This document shows positions 8,655-18,266 of a stretch of 64,000 nucleotides of DNA, piece by piece. The notes beneath the pieces were generated by a model, which was not told where the DNA came from, made no database searches, and was given only the letters and a program-made list of their open reading frames with translations. The first letter of the stretch is position 1, and each line of letters begins with the position of its first letter. The translations under genes were made by a program, and so were the position numbers. Source of the stretch: UBA3305 sp002373555 (GTDB lineage: Bacteria > Bacillota > Clostridia > Lachnospirales > Lachnospiraceae); the NCBI GenBank assembly GCA_946612455.1, contig CAMOER010000004.1:50418-114417 (forward strand), in the 5' to 3' direction.

Positions 8655-10634
8655 ATGAGCCCTGAGCTGTCTGTTTTATATGATCTCATTGCCAACCGTA
8701 AAGAGCACCGGGCATACAGGAGACAGATCACTGAAGATCTTGCTTCCGCATACGCTGCAGAAGGATTATCACCGGAAGAACGTGTGATCCGCAGATTTGA
8801 GTTCCTCTGCGATGCTGAAACGCCGGTTCTCCTGCCCGGAGAGAGGATCAGCTTTCTCCGTACCATCGAGAATCTCCCGGCTATCTTTACAAAGGAAGAA
8901 TGGGACTCGATCCGAAGCACTCACTATATACACGAACTCGGGTTCCACTCCAATCTCTGCGCGGATTATGAAAAGATCCTTAAGAACGGACTTCTGTTCT
9001 TCAAAACGCCTGCCAACGCCAGAAGCATCGATGCCCTGTTGGGTCTCACGGAAAAATACCGGGATGCCGCGCTCAGTGCCGGTCGCATCGATATCGCCGC
9101 TGTTCTGGCCCGTGTTCCTGCGTATGGTGCACGCACGCTGCGCGAAGCAATGCAGTCTTTCCGCATCTTAAGCTATGCACTTTGGCTCGAAGGCAATTAT
9201 CACAACAACATCGGCCGTCTGGATCAATTCATAGGACCGTACATGGAAGCCGATCTTGAAAAAGGTCTTCTTGACGAAGCGGAAGCTTTTGATCTTCTGT
9301 GTGAGTTTTTCCTGACATTCAACCGTGACAGCGATTTATACGTCGGCGTCCAGCAGGGCGACAACGGACAAAGCCTGATGCTTGGCGCTCTTCCCGGGGA
9401 GGAAAACGGCTTTTCCCGATTCTCCATGCTTTGCCTCAAGGCAAGCCATGAACTGAAGCTGATCGACCCCAAGATCAATGTGCGTGTAAACAAAGATACG
9501 CCGGATGAAATCTTTACTGCCTGCAGCGAACTGACCAAAGCCGGACTCGGGTTTCCGCAGTACTCCAATGATGATGTCGTGATTCCTGGTCTGGAAGCGC
9601 TCGGCTATGCACCCGTCGACGCGGCAGACTATACGGTAGCCGCATGCTGGGAGTTTATCATCCCCGGTGTCGGCGGCGATATTCCCAACATCTGCGCGCT
9701 TTCCTTTCCGGGCATTGTCGACACCTGCCTGCATCGGGATCTTGCAGGCTGCAGGGATATGAGCGCATTCCTCGATTGTATAAAAGCCGAGCTGCATCGA
9801 AAGTGCGATGAACTGACTGCTGTAAAAAATGTCTGGTTCGTCCCTTCTCCTCTTCTCGCTGTGATGATGGACTATGAGAACGGCATCCCCCGTTACCGGA
9901 ATTTCGGAATGCACGGGGTCGGTTCTTCAACCGCCGTCGATTCGCTGCTCGCAATCGAAAAATATGTCTTTGACGAAAAGACCGTCAGTGTGCCGGAGCT
10001 GATTTCTGCTGTCGACAACGACTTTCAGGATACCCCTGCACTGCTCCACAAGCTCCGTTATGAAACACCCAAGCTCGGATGTGACGCAGACCGTGCCGAT
10101 GAACTGCTGGATTGGCTTTTAGGCATATTCTCGGAAGATCTGGCAAAAAGGCACAATGAATACGGCGGGATCTGGCGGTCAGGCACAGGATCTGCCATGT
10201 ACTACCTCTGGTCTGCAGACGAGATCGGCGCCTCTCCCGACGGCCGCAGACGCGGTGAACCTTTTGCCGCGAACTATTCCGTCAGCCTGTTCGCCAAACC
10301 CGAAGGACCGTTTTCCGTCCTTGCATCCATGACAGCCCCGGATCTGAAGAAAGTGATCAACGGAGGTCCGCTTACCCTGGAATTTCATCAATCCATGTTT
10401 ACCACTCCCGAAGCCGTCTGTCAGGTCGGACAGTTTGTAAAGCGGTTCATTACGCTGGGCGGCCATCAGCTCCAGCTCAATGCCGTAAATGCCGATACGC
10501 TTAAGGATGCGAAGGCACATCCCGAAAAATATCCGCATTTGATCGTCCGGATCTGGGGATGGAGTGCCTACTTTACCGAATTGGAAGAAGCCTACCAGGA
10601 TCATGTGATCCAGCGGCAGGAATACTGTCTGTGA
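8655..10634 (+). CDS. glycyl radical enzyme (pyruvate formate-lyase family), unknown substrate
   Basis: Full glycyl radical enzyme of 659 residues, rather short for the family. ATG at 8655 is chosen because AAAGGCGG sits upstream; an ATG at 8631 lacks a good site. The C-terminal radical loop reads RIWGWSAYF with the radical glycine at residue 635. The active-site cysteine loop reads TVAACWEFIIPG with Cys331 and the likely general base Glu333; most eliminating family members have GC-x-EP here, so the Trp and Phe around it are unusual. Cytoplasmic, strictly anaerobic and activated by the radical SAM protein encoded next. Not pyruvate formate-lyase itself, because the Cys-Cys pair is missing. 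Likely a dehydratase or lyase acting on a sugar- or polyol-derived molecule, by context only. Confidence 0.85.
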   Translation: MSPELSVLYDLIANRKEHRAYRRQITEDLASAYAAEGLSPEERVIRRFEFLCDAETPVLLPGERISFLRTIENLPAIFTKEEWDSIRSTHYIHELGFHSNLCADYEKILKNGLLFFKTPANARSIDALLGLTEKYRDAALSAGRIDIAAVLARVPAYGARTLREAMQSFRILSYALWLEGNYHNNIGRLDQFIGPYMEADLEKGLLDEAEAFDLLCEFFLTFNRDSDLYVGVQQGDNGQSLMLGALPGEENGFSRFSMLCLKASHELKLIDPKINVRVNKDTPDEIFTACSELTKAGLGFPQYSNDDVVIPGLEALGYAPVDAADYTVAACWEFIIPGVGGDIPNICALSFPGIVDTCLHRDLAGCRDMSAFLDCIKAELHRKCDELTAVKNVWFVPSPLLAVMMDYENGIPRYRNFGMHGVGSSTAVDSLLAIEKYVFDEKTVSVPELISAVDNDFQDTPALLHKLRYETPKLGCDADRADELLDWLLGIFSEDLAKRHNEYGGIWRSGTGSAMYYLWSADEIGASPDGRRRGEPFAANYSVSLFAKPEGPFSVLASMTAPDLKKVINGGPLTLEFHQSMFTTPEAVCQVGQFVKRFITLGGHQLQLNAVNADTLKDAKAHPEKYPHLIVRIWGWSAYFTELEEAYQDHVIQRQEYCL

Positions 10635-10691
10635 CCGCCGTTGCGGAAGCTGCGGTGCAGTTCCTGAAATCGCATCAGGGGGATACAGGAA

Positions 10692-11447
10692 ATGAATGCT
10701 GTCATTTTTGATATCAAACAGCTTGCGATCCACGACGGACCGGGCCTTCGGACAACCGTTTTCTTTAAAGGCTGTCCTTTAAGATGCCGTTGGTGTCATA
10801 ATCCCGAAGGTCTTTCGCCGCAGCCGCAGCTGATGTACAAAAAAGCTTCCTGTTCTCACTGCGGCCTGTGTCTGCAGCCCTGCACACACGAAGACTGCCG
10901 GCCTTTCGGAAGGTGTCTGCACATTTGTCCCGACAATCTGCTCTCGGTCTCCGGAAGAAGCATAAGCGTGCAGGACCTTGCCGCACGTCTGCAAAGAATC
11001 CACCGGATTTCACGCGGCGGCGTCACATTCTCCGGCGGAGAACCTCTGATGCACGCGGCGTTCATTGTCGAACTGCTCCCGATGATCCGGTCGTATGTCA
11101 GTGATCTTGCCATCGAGACTTCCGGTTATGCAGAAGCAGCGGTATTTCGGAACATCACGGAAAAAATGGACCATGTATTCATGGATATCAAGCTTGCCGA
11201 TCCGGCCGCCCATCAGCTGTATACCGGTGTTTCAAATGCACTGATCCTGGAAAATCTGTCTTCCCTCCGCGGGAAGCGCAATGTCACGATCCGTACGCCG
11301 CTCATCCCCGGCATTACGGATACAGTGGAAAATCTGTCTGCAATCAAAAAGCTCATAGGAGATCTCCCCCATGAGCTTCTTCCGTACAATGAATTTGCAC
11401 CGGTAAAATATGAAATGCTTGGAATGGACTATCCGCTCGGATCATGA
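10692..11447 (+). CDS. glycyl radical enzyme activating protein with ferredoxin-like insert
   Basis: Radical SAM activase of 251 residues that would install the glycyl radical on the enzyme encoded 57 bases upstream. The SAM cluster motif is CPLRCRWC (Cys28, 32, 35), preceded by the typical HDGPGLRTTVFFKGC. A cysteine-rich insert (Cys54, 57, 60, 64, 69, 75, 79) resembles the extra 4Fe-4S ferredoxin domain of many activases of dehydratase-type glycyl radical enzymes. The GGVTFSGGEP SAM-binding motif and the D-K motif (VFMDIKL) are present. AGGGGG precedes the ATG. The final codons overlap the left arm of the terminator. Confidence 0.9.
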   Translation: MNAVIFDIKQLAIHDGPGLRTTVFFKGCPLRCRWCHNPEGLSPQPQLMYKKASCSHCGLCLQPCTHEDCRPFGRCLHICPDNLLSVSGRSISVQDLAARLQRIHRISRGGVTFSGGEPLMHAAFIVELLPMIRSYVSDLAIETSGYAEAAVFRNITEKMDHVFMDIKLADPAAHQLYTGVSNALILENLSSLRGKRNVTIRTPLIPGITDTVENLSAIKKLIGDLPHELLPYNEFAPVKYEMLGMDYPLGS

Positions 11448-11460
11448 GCGGATAGTTTCT
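11428..11460. terminator. terminator between convergent genes
   Basis: 11-bp stem ACTATCCGCTC / GAGCGGATAGT with loop GGATCAT, then TTTCTTT on the plus strand. It overlaps the last codons of the activase gene and ends where the convergent ROK gene stops. Confidence 0.8.
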
Positions 11461-12600
11461 TTATCCGGCAAGGATCCTGTCGAACACTACATCCGCTGCC
11501 GCCAAAATCCGGATTCCAGCACCGTTGGAGGCAGCCCTCACACGGACCGGCTGTCTGTTCCTGGTCAGGATCCTCTGATTGACAAGCTCCTCGATGACAG
11601 GGGACAGCTGTCCCGCTTCATACCAGATATCCCCTGTAAGCAGCACAGTATCAATACTGATCAGGTTGGTCAGTGTTACGATGCCCGTACTCAGATATTC
11701 CGCTTCCTGATAGAGGATCTCCGAAGCCGTTTCATCATTTCTGGCATGATCCATCAGATCTTCCCAGCTGTGGTATCCTGTTCCGTGCAGGATATGCGGC
11801 ATGGCCGCATAAGCTTCCAGACATCCTACATTTCCGCAGGAACATTTCCTTCCATGCAGATCGATCGAGATATGACCGATCTCACTGGTATAATACCCTG
11901 CGCCTTTCAGGATCTTTCCTTTTGAAATGACACCGGAGCCGACGCCGGAATCGACCAGAAGCAGCAGGAAATTTTCACTGCCGCCGGCTTCCGGCTTCCC
12001 CAAGTGATATCTTGCAAGGCAGGTAGCATTGTTCTCCAGAAAGACCGGCATATCCAACGCTTCCGAAAGGGCCGGGCCGATCAGCGTATTGTGCCACAGG
12101 TCAAATCTGGGCGGATTCAGGATTTCTCCGCCTTCTCCGTTCAGCGGCCCCGGAGCGGAGACCCCGATCCCGAGGATGCGGCTTCTGTCCACGCCGGATC
12201 TTGCGATCAGATCCGATACCGCGCCCCCCAGAACAGCGAGCTTACGTCCCGGGACGATATCTGCCATCCGCACTTCATCCTGCAGGATCAGATTCTCCGT
12301 CATATCGGTGATCCCGACGGAACATCCGTCACGGTTCAGATAGATCCCGACAGCATATCCGGCTTCCGGATTGATCTTCAGCGGCGTCGGTGTCCTTCCC
12401 CGCATGCCGGATACCGGTTCCATCTCCACGATCACGCCTTCTTCGATCAGTTCTGCAGTGATCAGTGAAGCCGCCGCCCTGGTAAGTCCCATTCTTCTTG
12501 CCAGTTCTGCTCTGGAAAGCGGTTCTTTCCGAAGCAGTCTCAGCAGAAGATTTCTGTTGTATTTTTTTGTGTATTCCGCATTTCTTGTTCTGATTGCCAT
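11461..12600 (-). CDS. ROK-family transcriptional regulator (NagC/XylR type)
   Basis: A 379-residue regulator: N-terminal winged helix-turn-helix (about residues 15-75, with LSRAELARRMGLTRAAASLIT) followed by a ROK sugar-binding domain. The ROK zinc site is intact (His243 in EIGH, then CSCGNVGC with Cys253, 255, 260). The position of the ROK kinase catalytic Asp reads ENNATC, so it should bind but not phosphorylate sugar, as expected for a repressor. Start ATG at 12598-12600 has GGAGAAG upstream. It lies between the two glycyl radical enzyme operons and is the best candidate for reading the 15-bp operators with a central CGA/TCG core at 8539, 12745 and 29159. Confidence 0.88.
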   Translation of the reverse strand: MAIRTRNAEYTKKYNRNLLLRLLRKEPLSRAELARRMGLTRAAASLITAELIEEGVIVEMEPVSGMRGRTPTPLKINPEAGYAVGIYLNRDGCSVGITDMTENLILQDEVRMADIVPGRKLAVLGGAVSDLIARSGVDRSRILGIGVSAPGPLNGEGGEILNPPRFDLWHNTLIGPALSEALDMPVFLENNATCLARYHLGKPEAGGSENFLLLLVDSGVGSGVISKGKILKGAGYYTSEIGHISIDLHGRKCSCGNVGCLEAYAAMPHILHGTGYHSWEDLMDHARNDETASEILYQEAEYLSTGIVTLTNLISIDTVLLTGDIWYEAGQLSPVIEELVNQRILTRNRQPVRVRAASNGAGIRILAAADVVFDRILAG

Positions 12601-12744
12601 TTCTTCTCCGTTCTGCTTCCGCCGCTTCCTGCGCTGCACATACTGTATGATCCCTGTGGATGAACAACAAAATAATTATATTACGGCTGCAAATAGCTGT
12701 CAATTTCACACATTGCTGATCACTGCAAACACAGAAGTGGTTTT

Positions 12745-12783
12745 GTTAATTCGATTGACATTCTCTTTTCCCTCTGCTATCAT
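12745..12783 (+). promoter_or_regulatory. promoter and operator site 2 for second glycyl radical enzyme operon
   Basis: Operator GTTAATTCGATTGAC at 12745-12759 overlaps the -35 TTGACA (12755-12760). After a 17-base spacer comes TATCAT (12778-12783), 21 bases before the start codon. A repressor bound here would cover the -35. Confidence 0.75.
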
Positions 12784-12804
12784 TATCTAATAAGGAAGAG
12801 AACG

Positions 12805-13533
12805 ATGAAACTGTGTGTATTTCAAAAAGGATTTAACTATTCGCAGGACGGTCCCGGGAACCGGCTGATCTATCATCTTTCAGGATGCAATATGCGGTGC
12901 CCGTGGTGTTCAAACCCGGAGGGTCTGACCACTTCTGCCGGCAGTGACTGCACTACCCAGGAGCTGTCAGAGGAAGCGCAGAGAAGCAGCCTGCTTTTTT
13001 TTGATGGCGGAGGGATCACTCTGACCGGCGGGGAATTCAGTCTCCAGCTTCCCGCCGCCGCCGAGCTGCTTGCCGCAGTCCATCGCCGGGGAATCAATAC
13101 ATGCGTCGAAACGAACGGAACCGCTCCTGCTCTGCATACTGTTTTCCCGTATCTCGATCATCTGATCATGGACATAAAGCACTACGACAACGATCGTCTG
13201 CAGGCAGTCTGCGGCGCGGGACTCGATCAGACGCTCCGGAACCTGAAAGCAGCGCTGGATTACGGACTGGACGTACTGATCAGGATTCCGCTGATCGGCG
13301 GGTTCAACGCGTCCGCCGACGATGCCGCACAATTTTCGGAGCTGTTCTGCAGCCTGGGCGTTCCCGGTCGTTCCCGGGTGGAACTTCTCCGATACCACGA
13401 ATTCGGCAAAGACAAATACCGGGATCTCGGACTGGCTTACACCATGACAAAAGAGGCTTTCATTTCCGATAAGGATTTCAGGATCTTCAGCAGCATCCTC
13501 TCATCCAATGGAATCAAACTAACAACGACCTGA
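12805..13533 (+). CDS. glycyl radical enzyme activating protein, compact form
   Basis: Radical SAM activase of 242 residues for the glycyl radical enzyme encoded 18 bases downstream. It has SQDGPGNRLIYHLSGC then CNMRCPWC (Cys28, 32, 35), GGGITLTGGEF and the IMDIKHY motif. Unlike the first activase it has no ferredoxin-like cysteine insert, so it is of the simpler PflA-like size. The two activases are clearly different paralogues, each sitting with its own target enzyme. GGAAGAG precedes the ATG. Confidence 0.88.
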   Translation: MKLCVFQKGFNYSQDGPGNRLIYHLSGCNMRCPWCSNPEGLTTSAGSDCTTQELSEEAQRSSLLFFDGGGITLTGGEFSLQLPAAAELLAAVHRRGINTCVETNGTAPALHTVFPYLDHLIMDIKHYDNDRLQAVCGAGLDQTLRNLKAALDYGLDVLIRIPLIGGFNASADDAAQFSELFCSLGVPGRSRVELLRYHEFGKDKYRDLGLAYTMTKEAFISDKDFRIFSSILSSNGIKLTTT

Positions 13534-13551
13534 CGCCGGAGGAATCTGATC

Positions 13552-15927
13552 ATGAAACTGTTTGAGACAATGTCACCCGACCATATTTCCGGACTTGCAA
13601 AAGAACTGTATAACGAAGAGCGGAAAGAGCACAGAATACTAAACGGCTGGCTGCTGTCCCGTGAAACTGCATTGGATACAGCGGAAGCAATGAAATACGC
13701 TCCTGCCGAAATACGCGCTGCGAAGGAACTGGAAAAGATCATAGAGACCATGCCGCTTGAGATCAGCCGTTATGCTGTTTTTGCGGGCACGCAGCGGGAT
13801 GCTTTTGCAGCGAGTTATGCGCTGATCAATCCGGCGTTTCAGGTAGAGACCTTCAAAGGATATTGTGATCCGCTCGAGGTGTATGATTTTGCCAGTCCCG
13901 ACGGCAATGTCACGAAAGAATTCATCGAGCATATGCGCAAAAGAATGTCTGAAACAGAGTGGGTAAAGGCACTTCAGACTGTCTATTCCGAGAACGATAT
14001 CTACACGGACGAAGTAGCATTTTTCATCGAACATGTTACCGGTCATGTTGTTCCGGATTACAGGAAGGCACTGCAGTATGGTGTACTTGCTCTCATCGAC
14101 GAAATCAGCGCAAAACTCGCAGATCCTTCTCTTCCGGAGAAAAAGCGTATCAATTATGAAGCCATGAAGATCGCGCTCTCCTGCTGTATTACACTCGCGC
14201 GCAGATATTCCGAGCTGGCCGGATCCATGGCGCTTTCCGCGAAAGGCACGGATAAAGCACGGCTGGAAATGATGCGGGATAATCTGCGCAGAGTTCCTGC
14301 ACACGGCGCAGCCTCTCTCATGGAGGCGCTGCAGTCCTATCTGATTTTATGGCAGGTCATGTGCATCGAGCAGGCGCCGAATCCGTTTGCGTTTTCCGTT
14401 GGAAATGCCGACAGGATCTTTGAGCCTTACAGAAAGATGGACAATGCTTCCAGAGAGGAAGCCGCTGCGCTTTTCAAACATTTTCTGGTGTTCTATAATG
14501 TGGGAGAACGCTCCTGGGCAATCTCCCAGAATGTTCTTGTCGGCGGCAGGGATACAAAAGGCAATGATCTCACAAATCCCATGACATATGCCATTCTGGA
14601 CGCCTACTATGATATGATACTGCCCCAGCCGATCCTGTCTGTGAAGCTGCATCAGAATACACCGGATGAATTTTACGAGAGCCTCGGACGGTTCCTTTTC
14701 ACGCCCGGCTGTCTTACGCCGTCTTTCTTCAACGATGACAGTCTCTTTGAGACGCTCCGGGAACACGGCATCGAGGAAGCGGATCTACCGGATTACTCCG
14801 TTGCAGGCTGTCAGGAGCCTCTGATCATGGGCAAGGACAACGGGAATACTACGAACAGCTGGCTGAATCTCGGAAAGATCCTAGAACTGACACTGAACGA
14901 CGGCGTTTCCATGCTTACAGGACGCCGGATCGGAAAAGCGGACGGGAGCAGCACGGAAGAGATCCTGGCAGATCTCAAAGAGCGTTTCTACAGAAACTGC
15001 AGTGATTATATCGACAAAATGTGTGCTGCCGCAAACGGTGCTTCCAAAGCGCTTTCCCTGCTTCCTGTTCCGTTCCTGTCCTGCTTTATGGGCGGTATCG
15101 ATACGGGCTTTGATATGCGCGATACCGTTGACCAGGGTACAAAGTACAATGGCAGCGGCTGCCTGATTCACGGTTTATCTACTGCTGCTGATTCCCTGGT
15201 CGCGGTTCGGCACCTGCTCCGCGAGAGACCGGAAGATGCCAGCAGACTGATCGATGCGCTCAAAGCGGATTTCAGGGGATATGAAGATCTCCGGGACTAT
15301 CTGCGTGCATGCCCCAAATACGGCAACAATATTCCGGAAGTTGATGAAGAGACTGCCGAGATGGCACTGAAGATCTCGCAGATGGTCCGCAGCAGAAAAA
15401 ATTATCTCGGCAATCCCTTCCGTCCCGACTGGAGTTCGCCTTCCACCCACCTGCTGTACGGCTACTGGGTCGCTGCCACGCCGGACGGAAGATCCGCCAG
15501 AGATATGCTGAACTACGGTGTCGATCCTCTTTACGGGACTTCCGATTCCGGGCTGGGATTCCGGGTTCTTTCGATGATGCATCTGCCTTATCAGGAAATG
15601 AACGGCGGCATGGCATGCCATTTCGGGATCGACCCGAAATTCTTCACCGGCAGCACCTTCGAAGAGAAAGGCCTCCAGTTCCGCAGCCGCGTCATGAAAC
15701 CGCTGTTTTTTAATCCGCAGATGAAAGACCGCCCGCCTTTTTATCTGTATGTCAATGTTACGACTGCCGATACCTTACGGAAGGTCCTTGCGGAGCCGAA
15801 AAAATATGCTCCCAACGGCGTGTACATTATGCGCATTCACGGAACATTTGTAAATTTCTTGGATCTGTCTCCTGCAATCCAGAAGGATATTATCACCCGG
15901 CTCGATCCTTTATCGACCGCCTGCTGA
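13552..15927 (+). CDS. glycyl radical enzyme (dehydratase/lyase subgroup), unknown substrate
   Basis: A 791-residue glycyl radical enzyme of usual family length. The active-site loop is YSVAGCQEPLI with Cys420 and general-base Glu422; the radical loop is RIHGTFVNF with Gly764 near the C-terminus. The conserved region AATPDGRSARDMLNYG precedes it. GC-x-EP is the signature of dehydratase and C-heteroatom lyase members (glycerol/propanediol dehydratase, choline lyase, isethionate lyase), but I cannot assign which. GGAGG sits 11 bases upstream. Gene order activase, enzyme, FGGY kinase in one operon suggests a phosphorylated or soon-to-be phosphorylated sugar derivative. Confidence 0.88.
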   Translation: MKLFETMSPDHISGLAKELYNEERKEHRILNGWLLSRETALDTAEAMKYAPAEIRAAKELEKIIETMPLEISRYAVFAGTQRDAFAASYALINPAFQVETFKGYCDPLEVYDFASPDGNVTKEFIEHMRKRMSETEWVKALQTVYSENDIYTDEVAFFIEHVTGHVVPDYRKALQYGVLALIDEISAKLADPSLPEKKRINYEAMKIALSCCITLARRYSELAGSMALSAKGTDKARLEMMRDNLRRVPAHGAASLMEALQSYLILWQVMCIEQAPNPFAFSVGNADRIFEPYRKMDNASREEAAALFKHFLVFYNVGERSWAISQNVLVGGRDTKGNDLTNPMTYAILDAYYDMILPQPILSVKLHQNTPDEFYESLGRFLFTPGCLTPSFFNDDSLFETLREHGIEEADLPDYSVAGCQEPLIMGKDNGNTTNSWLNLGKILELTLNDGVSMLTGRRIGKADGSSTEEILADLKERFYRNCSDYIDKMCAAANGASKALSLLPVPFLSCFMGGIDTGFDMRDTVDQGTKYNGSGCLIHGLSTAADSLVAVRHLLRERPEDASRLIDALKADFRGYEDLRDYLRACPKYGNNIPEVDEETAEMALKISQMVRSRKNYLGNPFRPDWSSPSTHLLYGYWVAATPDGRSARDMLNYGVDPLYGTSDSGLGFRVLSMMHLPYQEMNGGMACHFGIDPKFFTGSTFEEKGLQFRSRVMKPLFFNPQMKDRPPFYLYVNVTTADTLRKVLAEPKKYAPNGVYIMRIHGTFVNFLDLSPAIQKDIITRLDPLSTAC

Positions 15928-15943
15928 AGAGAAAGGGAACCAT

Positions 15944-17275
15944 ATGAAATTTGTTGGGCTGGACATCGGAACCACGACGATCAGTGCCGCAGTCATCGAC
16001 TGCGGCACTTCGGATGCATCCGCACGGTCTGTTTATTGTAAGACAGCAGCAAATAATGCCGCACTGTCATCCGCCGAACCTTTGCGACGTATCCAGGATC
16101 CCGGATTGATCCTGCGTTCTTCCATTGGTCTTCTTGATGAGATCCTGTCGCTCTATCCCGATATATCCGGCATTGGAATTACCGGGCAGCAGCATGGCAT
16201 CCTCTATATTGACGGGCAGGGAGATGCTGTCAGCCCGCTTTTTACCTGGCAGGATCAATGTGCGGATAAAGAATATAAAAACGGTTTATCCTATGCCGGT
16301 TTTCTGACAGACGTTTCCGGTGCGATGCAGTCCTCCGGTTTCGGAAATGTAACCCACTTTTACCAGCAGATCACCGGTCAGATCCCGGAAGCTGCTGCTG
16401 CATACTGCACGATCCCGGATTATATAGCGATGAAGCTGACCGGGAACAAACGTCCCCGGTCCGATCCTTCCATGCTGGCAAGTCTTGGCATGTATGATCT
16501 GAAAACCGATTCCTTTATGCGGGACCGTATGACCGAAGCCGGAATCGATACGTCTTATCTTCCCGGAAAATCCGCTTCTCCTGTTATCGGGTCCTGCAGA
16601 GGAATCCCCGTGACAGCTGCGGTCGGAGATAACCAGGCAAGCTTTATCGGCGGGACCGGAGCAGATATAGAGAGCATTCTGGTAAACGTGGGCACCGGAA
16701 GCCAGATCTCCATTTTTTCGGAAAAATACAGGGCATGTCCCGGTCTGGATACCCGGCCTTTTCCGCTTGGAGGTTATCTGATCGTCGGTGCTTCCCTCTG
16801 CGGCGGGAGAGCTTATGCACTGCTTAAGAACTTTTTTGAGGAGACGGCTGCGATGCTTGGTGCAGCGCCTGTGGACTGTTATCAGTCCATGTCAGCACTT
16901 CTTGCCGCAAATCCGCGCCCGCAAAATGTGCCGGCCATTGACACCCGTTTTCAGGGAACCCGTACGGATCCTTCTCTAAAGGGAAGCATTTCCGGTATTG
17001 ATGTCAACAATTTCCATCCGCTTCATTTCATCTGCGGAATGCTTGAGGGCATTAGCGATGAACTATACGACATGTACCTGCTGTATAAGAACAGCCTCGG
17101 GAATTCTTTTGCGGGTACAGTTCCCGGTACCCTGTACGGGTCCGGCGGGGGCCTCAGGAAGAACCTTTATCTGGCAGACAGTTTTGAAGCCCGTTTCAGA
17201 ATGCCCCTCCGGCTCTCTTCCTTCAACGAAGAAGCTGCTTCTGGCGCGGCAATATATGCATCACGCGTTATATAA
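15944..17275 (+). CDS. FGGY carbohydrate kinase, sedoheptulokinase-like
   Basis: A 443-residue ATP-dependent sugar kinase of the FGGY family. It has the N-terminal phosphate loop GLDIGTTTISA, GITGQQHGILYID and SPLFTWQDQ as in sedoheptulokinase-like members, the catalytic GDNQ (Asp229), and the C-terminal adenosine-binding LYGSGGGLRKN. It follows the second glycyl radical enzyme by 16 bases, is in the same operon and is followed by a terminator. Probably phosphorylates the product or substrate of the pathway; sedoheptulose itself is only one possibility. Confidence 0.82.
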   Translation: MKFVGLDIGTTTISAAVIDCGTSDASARSVYCKTAANNAALSSAEPLRRIQDPGLILRSSIGLLDEILSLYPDISGIGITGQQHGILYIDGQGDAVSPLFTWQDQCADKEYKNGLSYAGFLTDVSGAMQSSGFGNVTHFYQQITGQIPEAAAAYCTIPDYIAMKLTGNKRPRSDPSMLASLGMYDLKTDSFMRDRMTEAGIDTSYLPGKSASPVIGSCRGIPVTAAVGDNQASFIGGTGADIESILVNVGTGSQISIFSEKYRACPGLDTRPFPLGGYLIVGASLCGGRAYALLKNFFEETAAMLGAAPVDCYQSMSALLAANPRPQNVPAIDTRFQGTRTDPSLKGSISGIDVNNFHPLHFICGMLEGISDELYDMYLLYKNSLGNSFAGTVPGTLYGSGGGLRKNLYLADSFEARFRMPLRLSSFNEEAASGAAIYASRVI

Positions 17276-17331
17276 AAACCGGAGACGATCCGGCTGCCTG
17301 TGCGGCGATTGATCGTCTCCGGTTTCTTTTT
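17276..17331. terminator. bidirectional terminator between convergent operons
   Basis: 15-bp perfect stem AAACCGGAGACGATC / GATCGTCTCCGGTTT with a 20-base loop, T-rich after the stem on the plus strand and A-rich before it. It separates the plus-strand kinase from the minus-strand aldo/keto reductase. Confidence 0.88.
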
Positions 17332-17342
17332 CTCCGGCCGGT

Positions 17343-18266
17343 TCAGATATCGTGATATTTGCGCGAAACATGTTCCGGCGCAGCGACACGCAGAATATCG
17401 TACCACTGTTCTCTGCTGAGACGGTATTCCAACGCCTTCACAGCGCGAAGCACCCTCTCCTTCTTTCCCGTGCCGATGACAGGGATCACCTTGACCGGCA
17501 GTCTGTAAAGCCATGCATAAAGCACTTCATCCAGCGTTTCCGCACCGATCTCATGCTGAATCTCCTGCAGCACTCCCACGGTTTCATAATCTTCCTGTGA
17601 GAGATCTTTCCGGAAATACGCGCCTCCCGCACACGGAGAATATGCCATCAGCGGCATTCTTCTGACCAGTGCGTCTTCCTGGGTCCCATCCGCGAGGAAG
17701 TCCATGCATTTTACGCTCATCTGCACCTGGTTGGTCACCATCGGGATATCCGTATAGGCATCCAGAAGTCTGAGCTGCTCCGGAAGGAAATTGGATACGC
17801 CGAAATGCAGCGTTTTTCCTGCTGCCCTGATCTCATCCAATGTTTCAGCGACCTCTTCCGGATCCATCAGCGGGCACGGACGGTGCAGCAGATAAAGATC
17901 CACATGATCTACGCCGAGACGCGCCAATGACGCATCACAGGCTGCAAGCAGATGCTCTTTTGTGAGATTCCAGGATTCTGCGCCGAAATACGGACGTCTT
18001 TTTTCATCAAAGACGATGCATCCTTTTGTCACGATCTCGATCTGATCCCGGATCGTCGGGTCGGCACGCAAAGCTTCCCCGAACAGTTTCTCGCACTCAC
18101 CGTCACCGTAGATATCCGCCAGGTCAAATGTGGTCAGACCCAGTTCAATATACTCGTGGATCCGCCGTACCAGTCCCTGTACATCGAGACCCCAGTTCAG
18201 AAGTCCCATCGTACCGACCGCGACCGGCGCCAGCTTCAGTTCTTTTCCGACTTTTACCTTTTCCAT
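17343..18266 (-). CDS. aldo/keto reductase 1
   Basis: A 307-residue NAD(P)H-dependent oxidoreductase with the full catalytic tetrad Asp48, Tyr53, Lys81, His128 (TFDLADIYG, VTKG, YLLHRP). The family interconverts sugar carbonyls and alcohols in the cytoplasm. It is the last gene of the seven-gene minus-strand operon that begins with the binding protein at 24272; its ATG follows the aldolase stop codon immediately. A second, distinct aldo/keto reductase sits three genes upstream, suggesting two separate redox steps. Confidence 0.87.
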   Translation of the reverse strand: MEKVKVGKELKLAPVAVGTMGLLNWGLDVQGLVRRIHEYIELGLTTFDLADIYGDGECEKLFGEALRADPTIRDQIEIVTKGCIVFDEKRRPYFGAESWNLTKEHLLAACDASLARLGVDHVDLYLLHRPCPLMDPEEVAETLDEIRAAGKTLHFGVSNFLPEQLRLLDAYTDIPMVTNQVQMSVKCMDFLADGTQEDALVRRMPLMAYSPCAGGAYFRKDLSQEDYETVGVLQEIQHEIGAETLDEVLYAWLYRLPVKVIPVIGTGKKERVLRAVKALEYRLSREQWYDILRVAAPEHVSRKYHDI

